Source of the DNA: Eubacteriales bacterium | GTDB lineage: Bacteria > Bacillota > Clostridia > Lachnospirales > Lachnospiraceae | Length of the DNA: 64,000 nucleotides | Reading direction: 5' to 3' | NCBI GenBank assembly: GCA_030524175.1 | Contig: JAUNHC010000028.1 | Coordinates: 1-64,000 of the forward strand | In this document: piece after piece, positions 17,266 through 24,683 of the stretch | Position numbering within the stretch: the first letter of the stretch is position 1 | How the letters are laid out: each line of letters starts with the position of its first letter | Made by a program: the position numbers and the translations under genes | Notes under the pieces: model-generated | What the model saw: the letters and a program-made list of their open reading frames with translations, nothing else | Told to the model about the DNA's origin: nothing | Database searches by the model: none

Positions 17266-17309
17266 TCTCAATATTAACAGCAAAAACAAAAAGAAATGAG
17301 GTAGTTATT

Positions 17310-17981
17310 ATGAATATTATGGAACTTAAAAATGTTGGATATGCCTATGAGAATAAACGGAAAGTATTAAAGGGCGTAAGCCTGTCCATCGAGGAGGGGA
17401 AAATGTACGCTATCCTCGGACCCAGTGGCTGTGGAAAGACAACCCTGCTCTCTCTCATGGGCGGACTGGACAGCCCTTCTGACGGACAGATTTTATATGA
17501 CGGGCAGGATATTGAAAAAGCAGGGCTTTCCGCCCATCGAAAGAATAACGTAGCTTTTATTTTTCAGAGCTACAATCTGATCGATTATTTAACGCCGAAA
17601 GAAAATGTGGCATTGACCTCAAAACTTCCCCCACTGCCCATATTGGAACGGGTAGGACTTACCGCGGAAGAAAGCAGGCGGAATGTGCTGAAGCTCTCCG
17701 GCGGCCAGCAGCAGCGGGTAGCCATTGCCCGCGCGCTGGCATCGGATGCGAAGGTCATTCTGGCCGACGAGCCGACGGGGAATCTGGATGAAGAAACGGC
17801 GGCGGGGATTACAAATATTTTGATCGAATGTGCCCATAAGATGCAGAAATGCGTGGTTATGGTCACACACTCCAATGAGCTTGCGAAACAGGCAGACGTG
17901 GTATTCCGCCTGAAACGAGGAGAGGTACAGGTACTGGAGCGCACGGTTCAGACTGGGACAAAACGGGGGAAAGTCGTATGA
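17310..17981 (+). CDS. ABC transporter ATPase (MacB/LolD type)
   Basis: The 223-residue ATPase has Walker [10 protein letters not shown] near residue 36, Q-loop in FIFQSYNLI, signature [15 protein letters not shown], Walker [14 protein letters not shown] and the switch His in VMVTHS. This subfamily pairs with FtsX-type permeases. It is somewhat short between the Q-loop and signature but keeps all motifs. It lies after the three permeases and overlaps the next gene by four bases (ATGA), so it belongs to the same operon. Confidence 0.94.
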   Translation: MNIMELKNVGYAYENKRKVLKGVSLSIEEGKMYAILGPSGCGKTTLLSLMGGLDSPSDGQILYDGQDIEKAGLSAHRKNNVAFIFQSYNLIDYLTPKENVALTSKLPPLPILERVGLTAEESRRNVLKLSGGQQQRVAIARALASDAKVILADEPTGNLDEETAAGITNILIECAHKMQKCVVMVTHSNELAKQADVVFRLKRGEVQVLERTVQTGTKRGKVV

Positions 17982-18838
17982 GATCAAAGAAACGGATGGG
18001 ATTATACTTTGTATTTTATGTGGCGGCTGCTTTATTGCTGCTTTATACAGTCTACTCGGCATGGAACTGCCATGCTTATGTTGCAAACCTAATCTTACAA
18101 AAGCAGCTGCAGGTAGCAGGAAATGAGTATGGAATATTAAGTTATTACATGACAAATGTGGGGATTTATCTGCTTTATGTACTGGCTTTAGCTGGCATTG
18201 GACGTATTCTCTACGTTTCTATGGCAGGCGGTACGACTATAGTACAGGAAAAAAAGGAAGATGCTTCTGCTTTACCAAAGTATATAGAAACGGCAGACAG
18301 CAAGTTAGACGGGTTTGCCATAGTCGAGCCAATACAGAAACCTGAACAGCTGCCGGCAATTATTCAAAGTTGGCTTAAACTATACCAGCAGCCTGTCATT
18401 GAAGCAGAGGCGGAACTGTATAATCTTGCCACAGTCTGTATCAATATCTATGAAGAGTTGGAAGACGCATTGCGCAGAAGGGGCTATGAAGTCCGAATAA
18501 ACCCCAAAGAGGCTTTTTCAGTAAATGTTCTCATTGACAATTCCTATATGCACTTGGCGTTATGTGCCCTGTTTTTTGGAACTGCAGTCCGGGAACCAAA
18601 CGGGAGTAAGTTGTCTATAATGGCAGAGGGATCAAAGGTAGTGTTTGCTGGCTGTGGACTGACAGAGGAACAGCTTTCCCGCTATGGAACCGGATGCCTG
18701 GCGGAGTTAGAATACTCGGAAATGGAACGGGCAATGTGCTATGCGGTGATCTATATCAATTCCACACATGGGCGGATTGAGACATCAAAAAATGGGGAAA
18801 GCAGTAAGCTATCTGTCGATTTGCCAACGGCAGAATAA
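17978..18838 (+). CDS. membrane protein with kinase-like C-terminal domain
   Basis: The 286-residue protein has two membrane helices (about 8-26 and 52-74) joined by a short outside segment, then a cytoplasmic domain. The last 100 residues look like a worn histidine-kinase ATPase domain: an N-box-like segment (NVLIDNSYMHLALCALFF), a G1-like FAGCGL and a terminal CYAVIYINSTHGRIE recalling the final kinase helix and strand. Catalytic His and a full G2 box are absent. It overlaps the ATPase gene by four bases, so it is probably a regulatory or sensing partner of the exporter. The kinase-like reading is inference. Confidence 0.55.
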   Translation: MRSKKRMGLYFVFYVAAALLLLYTVYSAWNCHAYVANLILQKQLQVAGNEYGILSYYMTNVGIYLLYVLALAGIGRILYVSMAGGTTIVQEKKEDASALPKYIETADSKLDGFAIVEPIQKPEQLPAIIQSWLKLYQQPVIEAEAELYNLATVCINIYEELEDALRRRGYEVRINPKEAFSVNVLIDNSYMHLALCALFFGTAVREPNGSKLSIMAEGSKVVFAGCGLTEEQLSRYGTGCLAELEYSEMERAMCYAVIYINSTHGRIETSKNGESSKLSVDLPTAE

Positions 18839-19020
18839 AAATGCAGATTCTAATGGCATATGGGAGGATATGAAATTATCTCGTAAGGAAAAAGCCCGAA
18901 GGAGCTGTTTGGACTGATATATTGTAAAGACGATTTTAGAACATCATGGCCTGTCATATAAAATTAAAAATATTAACACGGGTGTTGCATTTACAGTGGT
19001 ATTTGGAGTTGGTAAGATAA
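18839..19020 (+). pseudogene. remnant of a sensor kinase C-terminus
   Basis: In the frame from about 18920, TAT ATT GTA AAG reads YIVKTILEHHGLSYKIKNIN, followed by GVAFTVVFG. This is the unmistakable end of a histidine kinase (compare LGLYITKMILDHHG in kinase 1). Removing one A before TAT restores LFGLYIVK. The rest of the kinase is missing, so this is a frameshifted tail left from a deleted two-component system. Confidence 0.65.
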
Positions 19021-19114
19021 ATCAAAAAAGAAGCGACTGCAACTGATAGTTGACATATAGTTGGTGGTGCGCAACGGACATTTTTTATAAAATTGTGGCA
19101 AGGAGGAGCTGAAT

Positions 19115-19714
19115 ATGTCATTAGGCGAGAACATCAAAGTAAAAAGAAGAGAACTGAAATTGTCACAAGAGTATGTTGCCGAACAGTTAGGCGTCAGCAG
19201 GCAGGCGGTATCAAAGTGGGAAACCGACCAAAGTGAACCTACGACAAAAAATCTTATAGAATTGGCAGAGATATTCCATATCAGCCTGTCAGAACTGATT
19301 GATCCGCAGAAACATCATGTGGAACAGGTGACACAACAACACAAGCAGAGAGAAAAAGGAAACAATGCGAAACTGCTATGTTGCCGTTGGCTAGGGTATA
19401 TTTTCCTAATCACAGGCTATTCTGGCTATGTTGGTTATTATAATAGTGGTTTATCCGGCTATTATTGGATAACGGTTTTTGCACTGGGAATTGTATTGCT
19501 GGTTATAACATCCATCAGATATTTTAAAGAAGTGCAAATAAAGCCTCTGCAGTTTTTTGGGGGACTGATTCTAATTTGCTCCGTATTCTTCCTGCCGGGA
19601 ATACTCCCTCTGCAGAATGGATTGAATGTCTTAATCAGCCATATAATAGCCTTTGGAATGGTGGCATTGCTCAATTTGAAATACTGGCGGTTTGTATGGG
19701 ACAGCCGTGATTGA
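19115..19714 (+). CDS. XRE regulator with C-terminal membrane helices
   Basis: The 199-residue protein starts with a Cro/C1 helix-turn-helix of the form GENIKVKRRELKLSQEYVAE then GVSRQAVSKWE (residues about 3-60), a polar linker, and three or four hydrophobic helices from about residue 88. Membrane-tethered XRE regulators of this type are common in Clostridia and are thought to respond at the membrane. The ribosome site AAGGAGGAG is strong. The receiver-less winged-helix gene follows 51 bases downstream. Confidence 0.85.
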   Translation: MSLGENIKVKRRELKLSQEYVAEQLGVSRQAVSKWETDQSEPTTKNLIELAEIFHISLSELIDPQKHHVEQVTQQHKQREKGNNAKLLCCRWLGYIFLITGYSGYVGYYNSGLSGYYWITVFALGIVLLVITSIRYFKEVQIKPLQFFGGLILICSVFFLPGILPLQNGLNVLISHIIAFGMVALLNLKYWRFVWDSRD

Positions 19715-19765
19715 TAGCGTATTAAGAGCCAGGTTGCCCGGAAAAACAAGAGGGAGGGAATAAAA

Positions 19766-20182
19766 TTGGACAGAACTACGTTAGTTCAGATAAATGAGAG
19801 AAAAAGGCAGGATGTAGAAACACTCCACAGCATATTTGGAAAGTACCCTGGAGAAACAAATACTTTTTCAGGCAAAAGCTTTAAAGGGTTAGCGATTTTT
19901 CCGAATTACTGGAAGGTGTTCCGGGGTAACAAAGAAATTTCTTTGTCGCCAAATGAGTACAGATTAGTATTTTTACTAACTGAACATCCTGGATGGGTAT
20001 TTACGAAGGAGCAGATCTATCATGGGATCTACGGGGAATGGGCGGAAGGTGATATGGACAATATCATCTACTGCCTCATCCGCGGCCTGCGAAAGAAGCT
20101 GGAACCAGACTCCCGGCATCCAAGGTATATTCTTACGGTACGTGGTGTTGGTTATAAGTTTGAAGCACTCTCAGAGGAATGA
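19766..20182 (+). CDS. winged-helix DNA-binding protein without receiver domain
   Basis: This 138-residue protein starts at TTG 19766 after GGAGGGAA. Residues from about 40 form an OmpR-type effector domain (ISLSPNEYRLVFLLTEHPGW, then FTKEQIYHGIYG and VRGVGYKFE). There is no phospho-acceptor domain; the N-terminal 35 residues are unrelated and helical. A second gene of the same design lies at 50268-50687 and shares HPGWVF-x-KEQIY. Such proteins could act as constitutive activators or be controlled through their short N-terminus. Confidence 0.8.
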   Translation: MDRTTLVQINERKRQDVETLHSIFGKYPGETNTFSGKSFKGLAIFPNYWKVFRGNKEISLSPNEYRLVFLLTEHPGWVFTKEQIYHGIYGEWAEGDMDNIIYCLIRGLRKKLEPDSRHPRYILTVRGVGYKFEALSEE

Positions 20183-20227
20183 TAAGTCCTCTGAGAGATA
20201 AAACAAGTTTTTTCCATCGAAATTGAT

Positions 20228-20764
20228 TTATGGTAGTTCCCCAAGACTTTCTTTCAGTGAGGCAATCCATGTCTCTATGGTCTCTGCCAGGACAAGCTGC
20301 TGCTTTAGAACAGCGATTCCTTCCGGCGGGATATCCGGATTAATTTCTTTGACAGCCAGGTTCTCCACTATATAAGATTTTAACTCTTTTACCTTGCTGT
20401 TGATATCTGACAGGCATACCTTCTGCTTTTCCGGAGAGAGGCTTGAAAGGTTTACGATGACCGCATTAAAATCCAGAAAAAAGTGAATCGGTTTGGTTGA
20501 AATCTCCAGCATGAGCCGTTCAAATTCCCGTTCTCCGGCTTCTGTCAGAGAATATACTGCCTTTTCCGGCATCTTCCCTTCCTTTACAATATTACTTTTG
20601 ACCAGGTTCTTTTTCTCTAATTGAATTACTTTTTTATATATGGATGGGGTGCTGATTTTTACCCACTTGGAAATATTCCGGTACTCCACCAGCTTCTGAA
20701 TATCATAAGCGCTCAAGGATTCTTTTTTTAAAATTCCCAGAACAATTAAATCAATGGCTGCCAT
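20228..20764 (-). CDS. PadR-family transcriptional repressor
   Basis: The 178-residue protein has the PadR winged helix (DLIVLGILKKESLSAYDIQK, then STPSIYKKVIQLEKKNLV and YSLTEAGEREFERLM) and a C-terminal helical Vir-like dimerisation part (residues about 90-178). It is divergent from the MATE gene, and the 119-base gap holds two identical palindromes and two back-to-back promoters. PadR repressors usually bind such palindromes and are released by a small toxic ligand that the neighbouring pump exports. The start has AAAGGAGG. Confidence 0.92.
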   Translation of the reverse strand: MAAIDLIVLGILKKESLSAYDIQKLVEYRNISKWVKISTPSIYKKVIQLEKKNLVKSNIVKEGKMPEKAVYSLTEAGEREFERLMLEISTKPIHFFLDFNAVIVNLSSLSPEKQKVCLSDINSKVKELKSYIVENLAVKEINPDIPPEGIAVLKQQLVLAETIETWIASLKESLGELP

Positions 20765-20780
20765 AAGTTCCTCCTTTTAC

Positions 20781-20809
20781 TTGACATATACTATAAATTA
20801 TAGTAGTAT
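20781..20809 (+). promoter_or_regulatory. promoter of the MATE gene
   Basis: TTGACA (20781-20786), a 17-base spacer and TAGTAT (20804-20809). Operator 1 fills the spacer and touches the -10. Confidence 0.8.
20789..20805. promoter_or_regulatory. PadR operator 1 (17-bp palindrome)
   Basis: TACTATAAATTATAGTA is a palindrome except for its central base. Its reverse complement is identical to operator 2 at 20827. It lies between -35 and -10 of the MATE promoter. Confidence 0.8.
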
Positions 20810-20826
20810 GGGTATCGTCACAATAT

Positions 20827-20843
20827 TACTATAATTTATAGTA
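20827..20843. promoter_or_regulatory. PadR operator 2 (17-bp palindrome)
   Basis: TACTATAATTTATAGTA, 38 bases from operator 1 start-to-start. It contains the -10 hexamer of the padR promoter, so binding would repress padR itself. Confidence 0.8.
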
Positions 20844-20866
20844 ATGTATTTTACAACTCATGTCAA
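20838..20866 (-). promoter_or_regulatory. promoter of padR
   Basis: On the - strand, TTGACA (20866-20861), a 17-base spacer and TACTAT (20843-20838). It mirrors the MATE promoter in both hexamers and spacing. Confidence 0.8.
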
Positions 20867-20883
20867 GTGAAAGGAGATTTATT

Positions 20884-22272
20884 ATGGAGCAACCAAACAA
20901 AAAAATGGAGCTGTTGGGAAATGCGCCGATACCGAAGGCACTGCTGGCGCTTGGACTTCCCACCATGATGGGCATGCTGATCAACGCACTGTACAATCTG
21001 GCGGATACCTACTTTGTGGGAGGACTGGGAACCGACCAGATGGGTGCAGTCACGGTGGCCTTCCCCCTGGGGCAGGTAATTGTGGGACTGGGTCTGCTGT
21101 TTGGGAATGGAGCCGCTGCTTATCTTTCAAGGCTTCTTGGAAGAGGCGACAAGAAAACGGCGGATAAGGTAGCCAGTACAGCCCTGTACAGCAGCGTCCT
21201 GGTGGGAGCAATCCTTATTCTGGGTTCCATCCTTTTCTTAAAGCCAATCTTAAAACAACTGGGCGCAATTGAGAGTGTGATGCCTTATGCGCTCTCCTAT
21301 GCCGGTATTTACATCACATTTTCGATTTTTAATGTGTTCAACGTCACAATGAACAATATTGTGTCCAGTGAAGGCGCCGCCAAAACGGCCATGTGTGCGC
21401 TGATGGCCGGCGCTGTATTGAATGTGGGACTAGATCCGGTTTTCATCTATGTGCTTGACCTTGGAGTGATGGGAGCGGCCATTGCTACAGCCATTTCGCA
21501 AATGATTTCCACAGTCGTCTATTTGTGCTATATCTTTGGCAGAAAGAGCGTATTCAGTTTCCGTATCAGGGAATGCTGCTATTCCAAAGAAATCATGTCC
21601 GAGATTCTAAAAATCGGGATTCCCACCCTGCTATTCCAGGTTTTAACCAGTCTTTCCATTGGTATGATCAACAATGGGGCAAAAGAATACGGCGGTTCTG
21701 CACTGGCTGCAATGGGGCCCCTCACCAAAATCATGTCTATGGGAAGCCTCATCGTATTCGGTTTTTTGAAAGGCTTCCAGCCAATCGCCGGGTTCAACTA
21801 TGGGGCGAAAAAGTTTGACCGCCTGCAGGAAGCGATTAAGACCTCTATTCTCTGGTCCACCATATTCTGCGCAGTGTTTGGTCTGGCTGCCGCAGTATTC
21901 CCTACGCAGATTATGACCCTGTTTACAAAAGGAGACAGTGAAATGGTACGTATCGGCGCTGCCGCTCTGCGGGCAAACGGCCTCTCTTTCATCCTTTTTG
22001 GTTTTTATACTGTATATTCCTTCCTCTTCCTTGTGATGGGAAAAGCAAAAGAGGGATGTATCCTTGGAGCCTGCCGGCAGGGGATTTGTTTTGTGCCTGT
22101 GATTCTGCTCCTTCCAACGGTCATGGGGATTAACGGAGTGCTTTATGCCCAGCCGGTTGCAGATATCTTATCTGCTGTCATCACTGCGTTTATGGCGGTG
22201 CATCTGCACAAGGAACTGAATACAGTGAAAACGAAGTTTGTTCATGGCAAAGTGGAACATGCCGCACCATAA
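20884..22272 (+). CDS. MATE-family multidrug efflux transporter
   Basis: The 462-residue protein (ATG at 20884, AAAGGAG site) has twelve predicted helices in two halves, each opening with the MATE-type motif: PTMMGMLINALYNLADTYFV in the first and PTLLFQVLTSLSIGMINN in the second. It is a MepA/NorM-like sodium- or proton-driven exporter of cationic drugs. Regulation by the divergent PadR gene is indicated by the operator layout. A truncated piece of a near-identical gene lies at 27576-27650. Confidence 0.93.
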   Translation: MEQPNKKMELLGNAPIPKALLALGLPTMMGMLINALYNLADTYFVGGLGTDQMGAVTVAFPLGQVIVGLGLLFGNGAAAYLSRLLGRGDKKTADKVASTALYSSVLVGAILILGSILFLKPILKQLGAIESVMPYALSYAGIYITFSIFNVFNVTMNNIVSSEGAAKTAMCALMAGAVLNVGLDPVFIYVLDLGVMGAAIATAISQMISTVVYLCYIFGRKSVFSFRIRECCYSKEIMSEILKIGIPTLLFQVLTSLSIGMINNGAKEYGGSALAAMGPLTKIMSMGSLIVFGFLKGFQPIAGFNYGAKKFDRLQEAIKTSILWSTIFCAVFGLAAAVFPTQIMTLFTKGDSEMVRIGAAALRANGLSFILFGFYTVYSFLFLVMGKAKEGCILGACRQGICFVPVILLLPTVMGINGVLYAQPVADILSAVITAFMAVHLHKELNTVKTKFVHGKVEHAAP

Positions 22273-22303
22273 ACAGAGAAAAAATCTATTTTAGTGAAAT
22301 TCA

Positions 22304-22337
22304 CTCTCAGGGGAATAGATATCCCTTGGGAGTTTTT
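22304..22337 (+). terminator. terminator after the MATE gene
   Basis: CTCTCAGGGGA (22304-22314) pairs, with G-U pairs, with TCCCTTGGGAG (ending 22332) and is followed by TTTTT. Confidence 0.7.
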
Positions 22338-22379
22338 CATATTTCCAGCAGGCAAAGGTGTTTATTAGCAGTGCCCTGC

Positions 22380-22408
22380 TTGTGTTATTTGTGTAATAGA
22401 ACTATAAT
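22380..22408 (+). promoter_or_regulatory. sigma-A-type promoter of the HTH/RR/HK operon
   Basis: TTGTGT (22380-22385), a 17-base spacer and a perfect TATAAT (22403-22408). Transcription would start near 22415, which argues against the TTG at 22417 as start of the first gene. Confidence 0.75.
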
Positions 22409-22437
22409 GTATTCTGTTGGATATACGGTATAAATAT

Positions 22438-22614
22438 ATGACTTTGAAAGAAGCTGGTGAGAAATGGGGCGTGTCCCCGCGCTGGGTGAATTATTATTGC
22501 GCCGGTGGCCGTATTCCCGGCGCTGTAAAGGTGGCGACAATCTGGCTTGTGCCAAAGGACGCGCAAAAGCCAGTTGACAGACGCTATAAAAGCACTAACG
22601 ATGGAAAGGAGTGA
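22438..22614 (+). CDS. small helix-turn-helix protein
   Basis: This 58-residue protein (MTLKEAGEKWGVSPRWVNYY, then GRIPGAVK and IWLVPKDAQKP) is a MerR/excisionase-type winged helix of the sort often found alone before Clostridial two-component genes. An in-frame TTG at 22417 adds seven residues but would sit at the transcript start. The ATG at 22438 has only a weak ribosome site. It is cotranscribed with the response regulator six bases downstream and may help regulate the operon. Confidence 0.65.
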   Translation: MTLKEAGEKWGVSPRWVNYYCAGGRIPGAVKVATIWLVPKDAQKPVDRRYKSTNDGKE

Positions 22615-22620
22615 TTTTCT

Positions 22621-23289
22621 ATGGCGAATATTTTGATTGTTGAAGATGAAAAGAATATGCAGGACATCATTGCCGCATATATGCAGCGTGGCGGACATAC
22701 CTGCTTCACCGCTGACGATGGCGTGGACGCTTTAATGGTATTGAAAAATAATCCAATGGATTTGATGATATTGGACGTGATGATGCCTCATTTGGACGGA
22801 TTTTCCGTCTGCAAAATGGCGCGGGAAATGAGTAATATGCCTATTATCATGCTGACGGCCAGAAGCGGTGAGGACGATAAACTGAAAGGCTATGAGTATG
22901 GAGCCGACGACTACATGACAAAGCCTTTCAGTCCTAAAGTGCTGGTTGCAAAAACAAACGCCCTGCTCCGCCGTTCATCCTCCGTTCCGTTGGACGCATT
23001 GAGCTTCGGGAAAATAACAGTAGTGCCGTCCTCTCACAAAGTATTTATAGACGGGCAGGAAATCACGCTCACCCATAAGGAATACGAACTGTTGTATTTC
23101 TTCATGGCAAATCCCGGACAAATTTTCACCCGTGACCAACTGCTCAACAGGATTTGGGGCTATGACTTCGAGGGAAATACTCGCACGGTAGACACTCATA
23201 TCAAAACCCTGCGGCAGAAGTTAGGCGATGAAGGGAAACACATCGTCACCCTTATACGCTCTGGCTATAAATTCGAGGTAACAGTATGA
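22621..23289 (+). CDS. OmpR-type response regulator 2
   Basis: The 222-residue regulator has receiver motifs IVEDEK, phospho-Asp near 52 (LMILDVMMP), MLTAR and YMTKPF, and a winged helix (LTHKEYELLYFFM ... IRSGYKFEV). The ATG follows AAAGGAGTG. It overlaps its kinase by four bases. The five-copy, 11-base-phased TTCAC array upstream of the small membrane protein and ABC genes is the likely target. Confidence 0.93.
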   Translation: MANILIVEDEKNMQDIIAAYMQRGGHTCFTADDGVDALMVLKNNPMDLMILDVMMPHLDGFSVCKMAREMSNMPIIMLTARSGEDDKLKGYEYGADDYMTKPFSPKVLVAKTNALLRRSSSVPLDALSFGKITVVPSSHKVFIDGQEITLTHKEYELLYFFMANPGQIFTRDQLLNRIWGYDFEGNTRTVDTHIKTLRQKLGDEGKHIVTLIRSGYKFEVTV

Positions 23290-24362
23290 AAATCGGTGAT
23301 AATATGAACGTCCATACAGTACGAAAAAAGATACTTCTGGCTTCCAAGGTTGCCGGTCTAATTCTAATCCTTTCCTATATCTTTTCAACAAAGCTGCCAT
23401 TCGCCCCGGATACTTCATTTGTTGTCTGGCTGGTATTTGTATCGTTGTTGATTGTAGTGATTGACCTATTGATGGGGTACTTTATTTCAAAGCCCATCTC
23501 TAAACTCAATCAAACGGCCCGGAAGATGGCAAAACTTGATTTTGCTGCCCCATGTACCATAACGACCAATGATGAATTTGGGGAATTGGCCGTAAGCCTC
23601 AATACAATGGCCGATAATCTGCAACGGGCCCTTGCGGAGCTGGAGGCGGCAAATACGCGGCTTGAAAAAGATGTGGAACAGGAGCGGCGGTTACTGGCCG
23701 AGCGAAAAGAGTTGGTAGATCAGCTTTCCCATGAAATGAAAACTCCGCTGGGTGTGATCCGCGCCTATGCCGAGGGCTTGCAGGACGAACCTGACGAGGC
23801 CAAAAAGCAAAAGTATTCAGAGATCATCATCACGGAAACGGAACGAATGAGCGGATTGATAACAACACTTTTAGATTTATCCGCTTTGGAAACCGGGGCT
23901 ACCCGGCTTGTCCCGGAACGATTTGACTTTGTGGAATTTGTGGAAACTGTCGCTGGACGGCTGTTGATTGACGTGCCGGACGCCAATTTTACATTGCAAT
24001 ATGAACTGCCCGAACACAAGGTATATGTCTATACAGATAAGGCCCGCATGGAACAAGTTTTAGATAACCTGATCGTCAACGCTAAGAAAAATGTCCAACC
24101 AGGAGGTGTCTTAAAACTATCCCTGCGGGAACAGCAGGGCGCATTACGTTTTTCCATCTATAATCAAGGCCCTCAAATACCGCAGGAGAATTTGCCAAAG
24201 CTCTGGGCGAAATTCTACCGGAATAGCAATTCCAAATACAGCGGTTCGGGGCTGGGGCTTGCCATTGTTGCACAAATTTTATCCATGCAGAAATTGGAGT
24301 TCGGCGTAAAAAATTGTTCTGATGGCGTCCAATTTTATTTTTCTATTCCTTTCGTCAATTAA
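23286..24362 (+). CDS. sensor histidine kinase 2 with minimal sensor loop
   Basis: The 358-residue kinase has two closely spaced membrane helices (about 16-33 and 43-64) with only about ten residues outside, a HAMP segment (SKPISKLNQTARKMAKLDFA), a coiled linker, H-box DQLSHEMKTPLGVI (His near 149), N-box DNLIVNAKKN and G-boxes ending GSGLGLAIVAQIL. The minimal outside loop is the layout of intramembrane-sensing kinases, which often take their signal from the transporter they regulate. Here the ABC genes follow directly, supporting a sensing-through-transporter model, though that is inference. Confidence 0.9.
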   Translation: MKIGDNMNVHTVRKKILLASKVAGLILILSYIFSTKLPFAPDTSFVVWLVFVSLLIVVIDLLMGYFISKPISKLNQTARKMAKLDFAAPCTITTNDEFGELAVSLNTMADNLQRALAELEAANTRLEKDVEQERRLLAERKELVDQLSHEMKTPLGVIRAYAEGLQDEPDEAKKQKYSEIIITETERMSGLITTLLDLSALETGATRLVPERFDFVEFVETVAGRLLIDVPDANFTLQYELPEHKVYVYTDKARMEQVLDNLIVNAKKNVQPGGVLKLSLREQQGALRFSIYNQGPQIPQENLPKLWAKFYRNSNSKYSGSGLGLAIVAQILSMQKLEFGVKNCSDGVQFYFSIPFVN

Positions 24363-24377
24363 ATAATTTTTCTATCA

Positions 24378-24416
24378 ACGGTTCTGTTTTTGTTCAAAGC
24401 AGGGCCGTTTTATTTT
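24378..24416 (+). terminator. terminator after kinase 2
   Basis: ACGGTTCTG (24378-24386) pairs with CAGGGCCGT (24400-24408), with two G-U pairs, then TTTTATTTTT. It isolates the ABC operon, which must use the promoter next to the TTCAC array. Confidence 0.75.
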
Positions 24417-24423
24417 TGAAGAT

Positions 24424-24472
24424 TTCACGCCAATTTCACACTGGCCTCACACCAACTTCACCGCATTTTCAT
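24424..24472 (+). promoter_or_regulatory. five 11-bp-phased TTCAC repeats (RR2 binding array)
   Basis: TTCAC, TTCAC, CTCAC, TTCAC and TTCAT begin at 24424, 24435, 24446, 24457 and 24468, each exactly 11 bases from the last. Same-face direct repeats at one helical turn are the classic form of an OmpR-family operator. The array lies about 55 bases before the first gene of the ABC operon. Confidence 0.8.
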
Positions 24473-24527
24473 AAATTCATCTCAACAAGAGGGCAATCAG
24501 CCCTCACAGACAAAGGAGGGTTTTGTT

Positions 24528-24683
24528 ATGACGTTTTTAGGTTTGGAATGGTACTGGTGGCTGGTGATTGTGGCGGTGCTGGCAATCTCCATCCCCTTTA
24601 AGGTCAAGTTTATGAAATGGTGGAGCAAGCGCCAGCAAGACAAGAAAAAAGAGCAGCACGGAAAATGGGGTGATGATGAGTGA
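24528..24683 (+). CDS. 51-residue single-helix membrane protein
   Basis: The ATG at 24528 with AAAGGAGGG upstream opens a frame for a protein with a Trp-rich start (LGLEWYWWLVIVAVLAISI), one membrane helix and a strongly basic, then acidic, cytoplasmic tail. The gene overlaps the ATPase gene by four bases (GTGA), so translation is coupled. It is the first gene behind the TTCAC array. I infer a small accessory subunit or regulator of the ABC transporter; no family name can be given. Confidence 0.75.
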   Translation: MTFLGLEWYWWLVIVAVLAISIPFKVKFMKWWSKRQQDKKKEQHGKWGDDE

